Source: Alicyclobacillus sp. SO9
GTDB taxonomy: Bacteria > Bacillota > Bacilli > Alicyclobacillales > Alicyclobacillaceae
Direction of reading: 5' to 3'
NCBI RefSeq assembly: GCF_016406125.1
Contig: NZ_CP066339.1
Coordinates: forward strand, 3,720,001 to 3,784,000
DNA: 64,000 bases
Below are positions 24,881 through 34,701 of this stretch, one piece after another (the first letter of the stretch is position 1; the number at the start of each line of letters is the position of its first letter). The notes under the pieces were generated by a model. It ran no database searches. It saw nothing but the letters and a program-made list of their open reading frames with translations, and was not told the DNA's origin. The translations under genes and the position numbers were made by a program.

Positions 24881-25243
24881 CTATTCAATGTGTTTAATAT
24901 GGTCTATGCCCAACTGCAGTAAGCCGGTAATATGTGCGTCGTCACATGTATAGTAAACAGTATTGCCTTCTCTCCGGTTTTTGACGATGCGCATCATGCG
25001 CAGTGTCCGCAGCTGGTGAGAAACGGCAGACTGTGTCATTCCAAGAATCTCAGCCAAATCACAAACACAGAGTTCCCGTCGAATTAAGTTACTTAAAATC
25101 CGAATGCGGGTGGGGTCTGCCAGAGCCTTAAACGATTGCGACAGCGACAAGACTTCTGTATCGTGAAGTTGGTCGTCCAAGCAGTCCGAAACAGCATCTT
25201 CATGAATACTTGTCTTCCGGCACTTATCTAAATTGACAGCCAT
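24881..25243 (-). CDS. ArsR/SmtB-type metal-responsive repressor
   Basis: A 120-residue winged-helix repressor. The recognition region reads LCVCDLAEILGMTQSAVSHQLRTLR; ELCVCDL carries the cysteine pair used for soft metals such as Cd or Pb in CadC/CmtR-like proteins, and C-terminal HITGLLQLGIDHIKH has histidines like those of the alpha-5 zinc site. GGGAGGT precedes the ATG at 25243. It is co-transcribed with the CDF exporter and likely represses both through the palindrome just upstream. Confidence 0.92.
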   Translation of the reverse strand: MAVNLDKCRKTSIHEDAVSDCLDDQLHDTEVLSLSQSFKALADPTRIRILSNLIRRELCVCDLAEILGMTQSAVSHQLRTLRMMRIVKNRREGNTVYYTCDDAHITGLLQLGIDHIKHIE

Positions 25244-25257
25244 GAGGACTACCTCCC

Positions 25258-25279
25258 TATATGAACAGTAACTCATATA
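25258..25279. promoter_or_regulatory. ArsR/SmtB operator
   Basis: TATATGA N8 TCATATA is a 7-bp perfect inverted repeat directly upstream of the repressor ribosome site, as expected for autoregulation by this family. Confidence 0.6.
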
Positions 25280-25387
25280 CTCACACTAGCGTAACACTGA
25301 GCTGCTCTGTTTTTCAACTCCTCCCCGGACGCACATTGCAGCCGTATGCAGTAGATTCGTTTACGGTGTGCGACTGACAGGGGTGAC

Positions 25388-25945
25388 CTATCGACGAACC
25401 ACGTGAATGACGGCGTCAATCAGTATCCATAGACCGAGCAGTGCAAGGACAACACCCGTCAGTTTCTCTGACCATTCACCAAAGAAAGGCCTAAGCTTTG
25501 CTCCGACTGTGATTCCAACGAATGTGAAGAGGAGGGCTTGAAGCGCAATTAAGGCGATTGTCAGAGCCACGGGAACTCCGATAATTCCGATGGAGAACCC
25601 CACAGCCAACTCATCGACGCTAATACTCAGCGCTGTGAGAACTAAAGTCCACCCAGCAAGGCTGTGCTCTAACTTTTCTTGATGGGCGTCGTCTTCAAAG
25701 AAGATGACCCACCCAGCCAAGGCCAAAAGCGCGAATCCACCGACAATGGCTGCCCACGCACCAATGATTTGACCGGCAGCTTGGCCGATTAGTAAGCCAA
25801 ACAGGGGCATGAACGCTTCGGCACAAGCAAACGTCACTGCAATTTTCAGTTTTCCTTTCGCCTGTACAACTCCCACGCCAATCGACATCAGAAGCGTATC
25901 CATGCCCAGAGACAAAATAAGTACAATCACTTTTACGGCCGCCAA
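25388..25945 (-). CDS. mntP: MntP/YtaF-family manganese efflux protein
   Basis: A 185-residue membrane protein of the MntP family. Two repeated halves are visible: LSLGMDTLLMSIGVGV near the N-terminus and LTALSISVDELAVGFSIGI in the second half, each with the acidic residue that binds metal in a membrane span. Six spans are predicted. The start is TTG at 25945 with AGAGGAG 5 nt upstream; an earlier start gives an unlikely basic extension. Manganese as substrate is inferred from the family. It lies next to the zinc-type exporter but is transcribed separately. Confidence 0.85.
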   Translation of the reverse strand: MAAVKVIVLILSLGMDTLLMSIGVGVVQAKGKLKIAVTFACAEAFMPLFGLLIGQAAGQIIGAWAAIVGGFALLALAGWVIFFEDDAHQEKLEHSLAGWTLVLTALSISVDELAVGFSIGIIGVPVALTIALIALQALLFTFVGITVGAKLRPFFGEWSEKLTGVVLALLGLWILIDAVIHVVRR

Positions 25946-26082
25946 GTAAGCTCCTCTCCCCCGATTGCTGGCTCGATTACTCGCGCTGCGCCGCCAACAC
26001 TGACTGAGCCGGCTAAATTGGGCCACATATTCATCGTTGGCTACAAGTCATTGGCTAAAATAGAAGCGAGTCCCACCTGCCT

Positions 26083-27540
26083 TTAGCTGGAACTCTTTTG
26101 TTTCTTCACCAAAATCTCAGCGTTGGAACCTGTGTACACTATCTTCCAGTTGGGTTCATTGCTCAGGTATGTAATCAGTTGATTGCCTGACGGGAACACA
26201 ACAGCCCCAATTTTGTACTTCTGCAGGAGTTGGGGCGCATTCCACCACAGATTCTGCAACGCAAGGTAATTAGAAAAGAGATTTTTGTGCAAAAAGATGC
26301 CTGTTCGTCCGTCAACAAACGTCGGAATCCCCCGATAAATGAAATAGCCGCCGAAATTGTAGGCATTGAGGAGGTGGTACTGCGGGTGAGAGAGCAGATA
26401 ATTCGCGGCACCAACAGGGTATGCAGAAGTACTCATGTGTTTGTTAAAGCTTCCCCCAAGTCTGGGTACCTGAGTGACGAACAGTCCCAGTGCTGCTGCA
26501 ATGATCACTGCGTTTGAGACCATCATCCAGCGTCTCAAGCTGTTCAAGGAACGAATCCAATCTGACATCACGTATGCCAGCAAAGGAACCGTAGTAATAG
26601 TCAGGTAAGGAAGAAATCTCTGATAGACCAGCGTGACTGCAAAAGATCCGCCGAAAAATAACACTTCCCGCATGGGAATGGGACGTTTTGAAGCCAATAC
26701 GATTAAAAAGACGGCTATCAAGAACGGAAGTACACCGTATTTGAAGTCAAACGAGTGAAAGTTGGGCGAGTGCCACTCCATGATGTTATTGACCAACGTT
26801 TGGTTTGTTCCAAGAAGTGCATAAGTGTATGCTTTGATGCCGTTTGGATTAACAAGTCCAAGCAGAGCACCAGCCAGTGGTGCGACAACGAGCCGCCAAC
26901 GTGCCCCTCTTGGCAATGGAACCCGCCGAAACCTTCCGAAGGAAGGAATAAAGCTAACCAAAACTTCCAATAGACACACGAAAATGCCAATTGTTGAACT
27001 GCCGTGGGTATTGGCCCACAGCATGATGAGCGGCGGTACAGCCCAGAGAACAAGAAACTGTCCTTCCCTGACTTTTTGCAAAATCAAGAGAAACACAGCA
27101 AACATCAAGTAAGAGAAGATTTGCGGGCGAAGTGTCCAGAAATCAAGTGCCGCCAGTGTGCCTCCGCCAGCGACCACCGCCGAAATGACACGGTTGTTAT
27201 CCGACACGTGCACCGCCAGCCTGTACAGCACGATGATTGTGAGTGTATGCAGCCCCGCATACAAAAGCCATGCGCCGAAGTACTTAAAGTGTAAAACAAG
27301 CCATGCAAATACAACTTCAAACATCCACTCCTGTGTGACCCACGGCGTTCCTCTCATAGACCATGAGAAGACATCGTGTGTCGGAACATAATGGTGAAAT
27401 AGAATGTATCTGCCTGTGGCCAGGTGCCATGGTGTATCGGGATCGGAGATGGGGTTCATCGCGTAATAGGCAAAGGCCAAGATCCAGATGGTAAGTATCA
27501 TCCATTCAATACTTGCTATTCTGCTGATGATGCGCTTCAT
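26083..27540 (-). CDS. Multi-span membrane protein, possible GT-C glycosyltransferase
   Basis: A 485-residue integral membrane protein with about ten spans. Near the N-terminus DPDTPWHLATGRYIL and HDVFSWSMRGTPWVTQEW form the first outside loop, which resembles the DxD-type catalytic loop of GT-C glycosyltransferases. The C-terminal 110 residues form an outside domain with GGYFIYRGIPTFVDGR. The ATG overlaps the stop of the RDD gene (ATGA), so they are co-translated. No specific substrate can be named. Confidence 0.65.
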   Translation of the reverse strand: MKRIISRIASIEWMILTIWILAFAYYAMNPISDPDTPWHLATGRYILFHHYVPTHDVFSWSMRGTPWVTQEWMFEVVFAWLVLHFKYFGAWLLYAGLHTLTIIVLYRLAVHVSDNNRVISAVVAGGGTLAALDFWTLRPQIFSYLMFAVFLLILQKVREGQFLVLWAVPPLIMLWANTHGSSTIGIFVCLLEVLVSFIPSFGRFRRVPLPRGARWRLVVAPLAGALLGLVNPNGIKAYTYALLGTNQTLVNNIMEWHSPNFHSFDFKYGVLPFLIAVFLIVLASKRPIPMREVLFFGGSFAVTLVYQRFLPYLTITTVPLLAYVMSDWIRSLNSLRRWMMVSNAVIIAAALGLFVTQVPRLGGSFNKHMSTSAYPVGAANYLLSHPQYHLLNAYNFGGYFIYRGIPTFVDGRTGIFLHKNLFSNYLALQNLWWNAPQLLQKYKIGAVVFPSGNQLITYLSNEPNWKIVYTGSNAEILVKKQKSSS

Positions 27541-28484
27541 GGCCGCTTCCTCCTCGGCTGCATTCGAGTCTTTCGTTGTTTCCGCGTCAATTGCCGAACA
27601 CGAGTATGTTCTGCTAAAGCGGCGATGAGTTCCAGCTTATACTGTAGTTCCAAATTCACGGTTTCCAACTCTTGCCCATTTTTATCCACCGCAGCAGCCT
27701 GTTTCTCAGCAAGCAGTTTTTCCCATGCCGCTGCTGCTAATTCCAGTTTCTTCTCACGAGTCATGCTCCGCTGTCTCTTGTCAAAAGCAGCCAAGAAGTC
27801 CTCCCAAGATGGTGACAGACTTTTCTTCACAGCCAGTGCAACCGGAACAGCGTACACGGTTACGATTTCTTGCTGGGTGTCCTCGTCCACGTTTTCAGCT
27901 TTGACGTTAGCGCCCAAATCGTCAAATTGGGTTACATCAGTTGGCTTCAGGCTCCCATAGACACTGTCCAAGTCTTCAAGGGAACGCAGTACAGCACCGG
28001 ACTTTGCCGATGCCGTCACAACCATGGTACCGCCAATGAGATCGCCAATGCGTCTTTCATTTTTATTCGCTATCATAACAATGACACCGAGCAAATAGGC
28101 ACTCGGAAGGATATCAATCAACCGAAACAGATTGCGAAGCAATACGGATAAGAAGCCGGGAGGGCGACCATCTCGACGAACCACGCGGATGTGCAATAAA
28201 CGCTTTCCTGGAGTTTGACCCGACATATAGTACTCAAATAGGATAAAATATCCCCAGAAGGTAAAAAAGGATATGAGAATGGCTCCGCCGATAATGTAGG
28301 ACGTGGCGCCGCCAAGAATGTGCAGTACGAGCCAAAGGATTAAAGCGACGATAATTACAGTGTACACAGCTGCTAAAATGAGAAGGTCCAGGAGCTGAGC
28401 CAATCCGCGGGAACCGATGCCTGCCAGTTCATATTCGAGTTCCACATGTTCCGGCGTACGGACCTTCACAGTTGATTGATCCAC
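27537..28484 (-). CDS. RDD family membrane protein
   Basis: A 315-residue protein. Residues about 20-165 form an RDD domain with GIGSRGLAQLLDLLILA, then YYMSGQTPGKRLLHIRVVRRDGRPP and a short third span. The C-terminal half is soluble and charged, with a long coiled coil. It starts with GTG at 28484 behind GGTGGTG. RDD proteins occur with SpoIIM-like and MoxR/DUF58 genes in many genomes, and all are present here. Its role is unknown; ion or osmolyte transport has been proposed for some members. Confidence 0.87.
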   Translation of the reverse strand: MDQSTVKVRTPEHVELEYELAGIGSRGLAQLLDLLILAAVYTVIIVALILWLVLHILGGATSYIIGGAILISFFTFWGYFILFEYYMSGQTPGKRLLHIRVVRRDGRPPGFLSVLLRNLFRLIDILPSAYLLGVIVMIANKNERRIGDLIGGTMVVTASAKSGAVLRSLEDLDSVYGSLKPTDVTQFDDLGANVKAENVDEDTQQEIVTVYAVPVALAVKKSLSPSWEDFLAAFDKRQRSMTREKKLELAAAAWEKLLAEKQAAAVDKNGQELETVNLELQYKLELIAALAEHTRVRQLTRKQRKTRMQPRRKRP

Positions 28485-28510
28485 TATTTCACCACCAAGG
28501 AGTCTGTCAA

Positions 28511-29551
28511 ATGAATGTACAGCAGTTTCGCCGTCAGCGAGAACGGCGTTGGCGAAAGCTAGAAAAACTCACAACCTCGTCACTGACCTTCGAGAGCAGT
28601 CCGGAATTGGACGAGTTTATTCGATTATATCAGGAAACTTCCAGTGATTTAGCTTATGCAAAAACGTATTTTCCGGCCGATCCCCTGACATCTTACCTAA
28701 ATTCACTAATTGTCACTGCCTATCCTCGCATGTATCAGAAAAAACGAGGCGGGTCGCAGAACTTGTTCGCATTTCTTCGCCGTGCATTTCCACAACTGTT
28801 TCGGAGCTACTTTTCATATATTCTGGTCGCCGCCCTCATTTCCTTGTTCGGCGCCTTATACGGCTATATCCTAGTCTATCAGTCACCCGTCAATGCCTAT
28901 CACCTGTTGCCTGCAAGCTTTGTCCACCAGTTCCAGCCCAGTAAAGCAGGGCCCCACGCTGTCAACGCACCCATTATGTCGACCTTGATTATGACACACA
29001 ACATGCTGGTGGCTTTAGAGGCTTTTGTTGGAGGTGCAACACTTGGTTTGTTTACCATCTACGCGCTGTGGCAGAACGGTCTCATTCTCGGCATTCTGGC
29101 TGCAGTATTCCAGCGCGCCGGACGCTCCGTCGTGTTCTGGAGTCTGATAGTACCTCACGGCGTAACAGAACTGACCGCCATCTTTGTTGCGGGCGGAGCG
29201 GGACTCATGTTCGCACGCTATTTGGCCGCCCCAGGACAGTTCACGAGGGGCAAAGCCATCGAATACGGCGGAAAGCGCGCCGTTTTACTGTTTCTCGGTA
29301 CGGTTCCCATGCTGGCAGTAGCAGGAACTATCGAAGGTTTTGTTACGCCAAGCTCCGCTCCTGACTGGGTGAAGTTTGGCACAGCCATTATTACGCTTTT
29401 GTTTTGGATCCTGTACTTCGGCTGGGCTGGCCGGTCTGCCGACGCGCAACCAGGTTCAAGCACGTTTAGCGACTCCGCCTCAATCTCCGGCGCAGATAAG
29501 CCGCTACCGTATCCACCACCACATCGGAAGGCTGGGATTCCACGACGCTGA
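28511..29551 (+). CDS. SpoIIM-like membrane protein (DUF95)
   Basis: A 346-residue membrane protein of the SpoIIM/DUF95 group. It has a soluble N-terminal helix region, then about five spans; the family motif TLIMTHNMLVALEAFVGGATLG and the following IVPHGVTELTAIFVAGGAGL are clear. The ATG at 28511 has AAGGAG 8 nt upstream. It is longer than B. subtilis SpoIIM, so it is a paralogue rather than the sporulation protein itself. It starts 26 nt from the divergent RDD gene and its end overlaps the DUF58 gene by 86 nt. Confidence 0.87.
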   Translation: MNVQQFRRQRERRWRKLEKLTTSSLTFESSPELDEFIRLYQETSSDLAYAKTYFPADPLTSYLNSLIVTAYPRMYQKKRGGSQNLFAFLRRAFPQLFRSYFSYILVAALISLFGALYGYILVYQSPVNAYHLLPASFVHQFQPSKAGPHAVNAPIMSTLIMTHNMLVALEAFVGGATLGLFTIYALWQNGLILGILAAVFQRAGRSVVFWSLIVPHGVTELTAIFVAGGAGLMFARYLAAPGQFTRGKAIEYGGKRAVLLFLGTVPMLAVAGTIEGFVTPSSAPDWVKFGTAIITLLFWILYFGWAGRSADAQPGSSTFSDSASISGADKPLPYPPPHRKAGIPRR

Positions 29552-30833
29552 CTCCCTTCTGGATCATGGCCTGCCGCACTCGATTTCGTTCATTCAGCAC
29601 CCAATGGGCCGCTGCCAGCCGAGACACATCTTCCGTCTTTGCGGGCACCTGTTCCGCCCTTTTCTGTGCATCAATATCAGTGAGAGTGACAAACAACACC
29701 GGGTGCTGACGCTGTACACGGTGTAAGATACCGAGGAACGCAGGGTCACTTTGCAGACCTTCCAACTCAGACACAATCACCAGCAGACTTCTCCGATGAA
29801 AGCTTCCTGTCAGATGCCGCAACAGTCCTTCATAACCCCCTTGTACCATTTCTGCTTCAACCCCTGCCAACTCTTCGACAATTTGTTCCCAGTGCCGGCG
29901 TCCATGTCGGGGCGGTAACCGAAACAGCATTTTATGCGTAAATGCCAGCACACCAACGCGATCGCCAACATCAAGGCTGGCCGAGGCCAATGCCGCAGCG
30001 CACTCAATCGCGTAATCAAGTCGCGTTTTACCGTCTTCAAGGGTCACTTGCATATACCGACTGGCGTCCACTGCGACAATCAGTTGCTGACCTTGCTCTG
30101 CTTGATAGCTGTTCTTCATGAGTCGTCCGCGTCGCGCAGTGGCACCCCAGTTAATGCGGCGCGGGTCATCGTCAGGAACGTATTCTGCAAGGTGAGAAAA
30201 CTCGCTGTCTCCTGCGCTCAGCGGTTTGACATGTGCGCCTTCTTGTGACAACGTTCGTTCCAGCGCTGCCACCGCTCTTCTCCAAGTTGTCAAATCCGGT
30301 ATGACAAGCACCTCTTCAGCCTGTCCGATACGCACATACTGGTCCCACAACCCGAAGCGGCTTCGGACCTTGATATCCATGGGAGATACAGTGGTGTATC
30401 CGCGCTTGACGGGGACAACCACTTGAGAGAAGGAAAGACTGTCCAGATGATTGGCAGGCTGATACTCCACCTTTGACTCTTGCTCCAGCGGGCCGGAAAA
30501 CCCCAGATCTACTCCAGCAATTCGCCGAACTGACGGTCGCACGGAGAGTAATCCGGTGACTTTCATGGGTATGTACAACTGCGGGCGAGGCGTGACGTCC
30601 CGGGTGCCGTGTACCTCGATGGTGCGCAAATCAACGAGATCGGCAAGGGTAAGCGCGGCGAGTACAAGCAAGAGTGCTCCCCACACCCATACAGAATGAA
30701 TAAGCCAGTTTGCAAGCAAGAAATTCAGCAGACCGACGCCTGCCACAATCCCTGTCAGGCGATATGACGGGACCGTTCTTTTAGCGCGGCGCCGCCACGT
30801 TTTCCACCATGCGAGCCACGAAGTCATCCGCAC
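29466..30833 (-). CDS. DUF58 protein (VWA-like)
   Basis: A 455-residue protein with two N-terminal spans, a beta-rich region, then the DUF58 core: EYVPDDDPRRINWGATARRGRLM and a VWA-like domain opening IVAVDASRYMQ. The start is GTG at 30833, with GGAGGG 5 nt upstream; it overlaps the end of the MoxR gene by 53 nt, implying coupled translation. DUF58 proteins pair with MoxR ATPases, which probably remodel them or their partners at the membrane. The VWA metal site is degenerate (DASRYM). Confidence 0.87.
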   Translation of the reverse strand: MRMTSWLAWWKTWRRRAKRTVPSYRLTGIVAGVGLLNFLLANWLIHSVWVWGALLLVLAALTLADLVDLRTIEVHGTRDVTPRPQLYIPMKVTGLLSVRPSVRRIAGVDLGFSGPLEQESKVEYQPANHLDSLSFSQVVVPVKRGYTTVSPMDIKVRSRFGLWDQYVRIGQAEEVLVIPDLTTWRRAVAALERTLSQEGAHVKPLSAGDSEFSHLAEYVPDDDPRRINWGATARRGRLMKNSYQAEQGQQLIVAVDASRYMQVTLEDGKTRLDYAIECAAALASASLDVGDRVGVLAFTHKMLFRLPPRHGRRHWEQIVEELAGVEAEMVQGGYEGLLRHLTGSFHRRSLLVIVSELEGLQSDPAFLGILHRVQRQHPVLFVTLTDIDAQKRAEQVPAKTEDVSRLAAAHWVLNERNRVRQAMIQKGVSVVESQPSDVVVDTVAAYLRRRLRRSR

Positions 30834-31713
30834 TGAGTCCCTCCACTTCTGCATTTGGGTCCAGGATTAAGCGGTGCCGCAAAACAGGCGCTGCGATTTC
30901 CAGGACATCGTCCGGAATCACATAATCACGGTTGTCCGTATAGGCAACAGCTTTAGCTGCGTCAAGTAGAGCGGTGCCGGCCCGAGGACTTGCTCCCAAC
31001 ATGACGCCTTCCAGGCTCCGTGATGCCCGCGTCAGTTGTACGATGTAATCAAGAACTTCGTCCGCTGCTGTCATTTGTTGCACACGACGCCTGTGGTCTC
31101 GCAATTCATTCACATCCAGCACAGCACTGGCACGTGCAATGTAGTCCGCAAACCCGATTTTGTGTTCCTTGAGCATACGGCGCTCAGCAGAGGGCTCCGG
31201 ATAGCTCAGTCGAACCATCATTAAGAACCGGTCCAACTGCGCTTCCGGCAGAGGATAGGTTCCCTCATATTCAATGGGATTCTGAGTCGCTATGACAAAA
31301 AACGGATTAGGAAGCTCGTGAGTTGCCCCATAAATAGACACCTGGCCTTCCTCCATTGCTTCCAGCAGCGCAGCTTGAGTCTTTGGAGGAGTGCGGTTGA
31401 TTTCATCCGCCAATAGTATGTTGGCGAATACCGGACCCTGGTGTACCTGAAACTCACTCCCCTTCACGTCAAATATGACGTTCCCCACGATATCACTCGG
31501 CATCAAATCAGGTGTGAATTGAATCCTCCGATAATCACTGGAGACGAAGTGTGCCAGGCTTTTGGCCAGACGCGTTTTCCCGAGACCAGGCACACCTTCC
31601 AGGAGCACATGACCTCCCGCCAACAGAGCGACCAGAACTTGGTGAATGGCTTCCTCCTGTCCAAATACAACATCTCTCAGTTGTTCTTCTAACGCCGCAA
31701 TTCTCCCATCCAT
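30781..31713 (-). CDS. MoxR-family AAA+ ATPase
   Basis: A 310-residue AAA+ ATPase. Walker A is EGVPGLGKTRLAK, Walker B is NILLADEINRTPPKTQ, sensor 1 is VIATQNPIEYEG and the C-terminal lid contains GASPRAGTALLDAAKA. The ATG at 31713 and a GTG three nucleotides earlier both fit GAGGAGG. It is transcribed with DUF4350, DUF4129 and DUF58 genes, the standard partners of this ATPase group, and probably acts as a chaperone for a membrane complex. Confidence 0.93.
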   Translation of the reverse strand: MDGRIAALEEQLRDVVFGQEEAIHQVLVALLAGGHVLLEGVPGLGKTRLAKSLAHFVSSDYRRIQFTPDLMPSDIVGNVIFDVKGSEFQVHQGPVFANILLADEINRTPPKTQAALLEAMEEGQVSIYGATHELPNPFFVIATQNPIEYEGTYPLPEAQLDRFLMMVRLSYPEPSAERRMLKEHKIGFADYIARASAVLDVNELRDHRRRVQQMTAADEVLDYIVQLTRASRSLEGVMLGASPRAGTALLDAAKAVAYTDNRDYVIPDDVLEIAAPVLRHRLILDPNAEVEGLSADDFVARMVENVAAPR

Positions 31714-31771
31714 CACGTTGTGCCTCCTCACTCCAACTGTGTCCGTGCTGTGCTTCATTGTGTACAGTACT

Positions 31772-32941
31772 TCATTTTGTGTGCCGTACCTCATGACCCA
31801 TACGCGCTTCACTGTCCGTGGATTCTTCACGGTAGTCTTCGGCTTGTTTCAGCAGTGTCCGTGTCAACTTCAGGAACTCTCGCCACCGCTTCGCTTGATA
31901 CCCAGCATCAGCAAGCTTCATCCAAGCCTGCCAGACAGCAGACAGCTCAGGAGCTCTGCGTGCCTCTATCCACTTTGTTGCGGCTTCAATCGTAGCCACT
32001 CCTCTGTAGCGCCCGTGCTGAGCCAACCGCTTTTGCACAAGGGGTACCAAGTGCTCGTATTGGTTCCGCCTGAGGGCCGGTCTCGTCATTTGCCACGCCA
32101 GTGCATCCATAAAGTCTGTCCCCTGCATGGGTGGTTCTAACTGTGGATTTCGAACAGGACCAAAACGCCACAAGTTTTTGTACAGGTACAGGAACAGCGC
32201 TAGAATAAACAGGATGAGAGCTAACAGCCTCCACCCGTGAAACATCCATTTGATGAGGCTTTGACTAGACAAGCCGTGGCCGTATTCATCCCAAAAAACC
32301 TTTCTATTCCCTATCAGATTCCAAACAAATTGAAAGTTGTCGCCTTTGTCAATCGTACCATTTTCCCATACGGATGGCGCTGCCCACAAGACCATACTGC
32401 CATTCCCTTGTTTGAAAACTGCTCCCAGAACATTTCCTTGCCCGTCTCTCCACAACTTTTGTGCAACCTGTAATCCAGCCCCGTTCAGCTCATCTGCAGT
32501 CGTAAAGGACGTGTTGCTCCACTTTTTATGCGGACCAGATAGAGTCCTAACTGTGTGTTCCGAGATAGGGTTTACCGATACGTTTAACTTCTGCAACACC
32601 GCATCCTGTTGTGAGACTGCAAAAATTACGGTGTTGCCTGCTGACGCAAAGTGTAAGAGCGCTGACACGTCCTGCGGCTGATAGACGCTTTGCTGCGGTT
32701 CCACCGACACGTATACCGAATTAGACGATTTCGGGAGAAAGCCGGGAATCTGTTCCCAGTTCTCCCAGGGCAGTCTTAATTGACGCCATGTTCGTTCCAA
32801 TGCCATTGACCCTTGTTGCCCTGAAGACAATGCCGATCCCGCAATATCCACAGGCTTGCTACTTACACTGGTCGTCCACAATCCAACGGCGAGATAGACA
32901 ACTAACAGCCCTGAGACAACCATCCACATCCTGAACTTCAT
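31772..32941 (-). CDS. DUF4350 domain membrane protein
   Basis: A 389-residue protein with an N-terminal span (MWMVVSGLLVVYLAVGLWT), an outside domain with YQPQDVSALLHFASAGNTVIF and a second span (LLALILFILALFLYLYK) before a cytoplasmic tail. The DUF4350 fold is related to glutamine amidotransferase-like domains but lacks clear catalytic residues. The ATG at 32941 overlaps the stop of the DUF4129 gene (ATGA). It is part of the five-gene MoxR operon. Confidence 0.8.
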   Translation of the reverse strand: MKFRMWMVVSGLLVVYLAVGLWTTSVSSKPVDIAGSALSSGQQGSMALERTWRQLRLPWENWEQIPGFLPKSSNSVYVSVEPQQSVYQPQDVSALLHFASAGNTVIFAVSQQDAVLQKLNVSVNPISEHTVRTLSGPHKKWSNTSFTTADELNGAGLQVAQKLWRDGQGNVLGAVFKQGNGSMVLWAAPSVWENGTIDKGDNFQFVWNLIGNRKVFWDEYGHGLSSQSLIKWMFHGWRLLALILFILALFLYLYKNLWRFGPVRNPQLEPPMQGTDFMDALAWQMTRPALRRNQYEHLVPLVQKRLAQHGRYRGVATIEAATKWIEARRAPELSAVWQAWMKLADAGYQAKRWREFLKLTRTLLKQAEDYREESTDSEARMGHEVRHTK

Positions 32942-33543
32942 GCGGACACCTTCTCTCTCCACAGGCGCACCTGTTGCCACAATCGCAAGACTCGCTCACT
33001 ATCCGCCTTCTTTCGCGCGAATACAACTTCCTCTGCTGTTCTTGTCAACTCCGAAAACAAAGCAATGAAGTCTCTGTCAGCCTTGTCTTCCAGCTCACGC
33101 AGGCACCGCCGTGCTGTTTTATACGGATTATCCCTTAACCATTCTCTGGACTGGGCGAAACGGATACAGGCCGTGATGAGCAAATGCAGGGTTAGTTCAA
33201 AGTCGTTGGCTGCCACTGACTCCTCAATCTGCTCGTCCAGCGTAGTTCTCGACTCTGATGTCAAACTCCGCTCTACCAGTTTCCACGACCGCCGACGCCA
33301 ACGATAGGTCAACCAAATTCCAGCTACCGTGATGAACACGACAGCAATCACAGCAGTGACGACCCATGCCAACGGCTTCAGTTGACCAAAATGCACAGAG
33401 AAGTGCACATGCTTAAGCACCCACTGCAATACAGGAAACCACCAAGGGTGCTTTGGTCCAGACTGATGAAACGCAGGCTCCTGCAACACATGATGCAGGG
33501 AGTGTTTGGCCTCTGAGTAGGATATTGCAGACACCGCACTCAC
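32938..33543 (-). CDS. DUF4129-like single-span protein
   Basis: A 201-residue protein. A single span, WVVTAVIAVVFITVAGIWLTY, separates a short outside region from a cytoplasmic helical domain of about 110 residues, which resembles DUF4129 (LTLHLLITACIRFAQSREWLRDNPYKTARRCLRELE). It overlaps both neighbours by 4 nt (ATGA at each junction), so the three genes are tightly coupled. Confidence 0.75.
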   Translation of the reverse strand: MSAVSAISYSEAKHSLHHVLQEPAFHQSGPKHPWWFPVLQWVLKHVHFSVHFGQLKPLAWVVTAVIAVVFITVAGIWLTYRWRRRSWKLVERSLTSESRTTLDEQIEESVAANDFELTLHLLITACIRFAQSREWLRDNPYKTARRCLRELEDKADRDFIALFSELTRTAEEVVFARKKADSERVLRLWQQVRLWREKVSA

Positions 33544-34490
33544 TCTTTCGAATCCAGATTATCAGACGAATGCAGCCAGGACTGTAAATCAGGGGCATCC
33601 GTACGCACACGTAAATCGATGTACAATGTTGCTTGTGCCAGGAAAGAAAACGGCAGAGCAAACAAAGTGACGAGACTCGTTAAAATCAAATCGAGCACCG
33701 CCCCAGGTATGAGTCCCTGAATCACTAGGCCGATGGCACCCTGGAGTACATCGACAATCAGACCGACAACAAAGAGAAAGCCAAGGGACCTCCAAAAGTT
33801 TCCTTTCGTAAGCTGCCACGACCGCACCAAAGCAGACCACCCTGCGTGTCCATCCTCGATGACGGCCGAGGTCGTGAAGACCAGTCGAATCCGAATCCAA
33901 ATAGCTCCCACAATAAGGGCCACAATAATAAGTCCGATTAAAATGCCGGCCACCCAACTCACATGAACGGCACGAGCCGCAACAAACAGCAGAACACTAA
34001 CCAGACCAATTATGACGACGGCGGCCACATATAAAACGAAGATAAGGAGTTGCGTCAGTATCACCGCAAAGAGGCGTCTCGCAGACCGCGAAAAGGACTC
34101 GTCTACGTTGGCTTCGTGATTGAACAACCGAAGTTCGGTAACAAAGTGAAGCAAAGTCCCATACAAAAGGGGATTTACCACAAGCACCTCAAGGAACAGC
34201 AACACCATAACCATAGTGCTGAGCCCGAGTTGCTGTTGAGCTTGGTTAAAGGTCTGCAGTGCAGACTGCGTGTGAGCCGTATTGGTCATTATCGTATGTA
34301 GCAACTGTTGCACGTTCTTCGTTGCGTGAACACTAAAAATAGACTTTAGAACCATGAAGGGAATAAGTACCGCAGCCGATGCAATAAACCAAAATCGAAA
34401 ATGAGACCGATATAAGCGAAAGACGTCATCCAGCAATGCGCCAAAATCGCGTGGCTGGACGTCGCGTGAAAACTCTCGTTGCTCTGCCAC
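33540..34490 (-). CDS. GPDPase-memb-like integral membrane protein
   Basis: A 316-residue protein with about six spans. The N-terminal FGALLDDVFRLYRSHFRFWF resembles membrane domains attached to glycerophosphodiesterases and their stand-alone relatives. The start is GTG at 34490 with GGAGG 7 nt upstream. It is the first gene of the DUF4129/DUF4350/MoxR/DUF58 operon on the minus strand. No enzymatic domain is attached, so its function is unknown. Confidence 0.75.
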   Translation of the reverse strand: MAEQREFSRDVQPRDFGALLDDVFRLYRSHFRFWFIASAAVLIPFMVLKSIFSVHATKNVQQLLHTIMTNTAHTQSALQTFNQAQQQLGLSTMVMVLLFLEVLVVNPLLYGTLLHFVTELRLFNHEANVDESFSRSARRLFAVILTQLLIFVLYVAAVVIIGLVSVLLFVAARAVHVSWVAGILIGLIIVALIVGAIWIRIRLVFTTSAVIEDGHAGWSALVRSWQLTKGNFWRSLGFLFVVGLIVDVLQGAIGLVIQGLIPGAVLDLILTSLVTLFALPFSFLAQATLYIDLRVRTDAPDLQSWLHSSDNLDSKE

Positions 34491-34701
34491 CAGACGACCT
34501 CCTCCAAGTGAACTACACACATCCATGGTACGAACAGACAGCCCGTCCGCATACTACTCGTTATCCTTTCCAATCATAGCACAAGGAGATTGCCTCGTGG
34601 GAAGAGGTAAATAGGCACGGCCCATTTCACGCATTGCATGTTCACTGCGTGAAGGCGGGAACTGCCGTTGGAGAGGAGTTCACAGGGATTCGCACTCGAC
34701 T

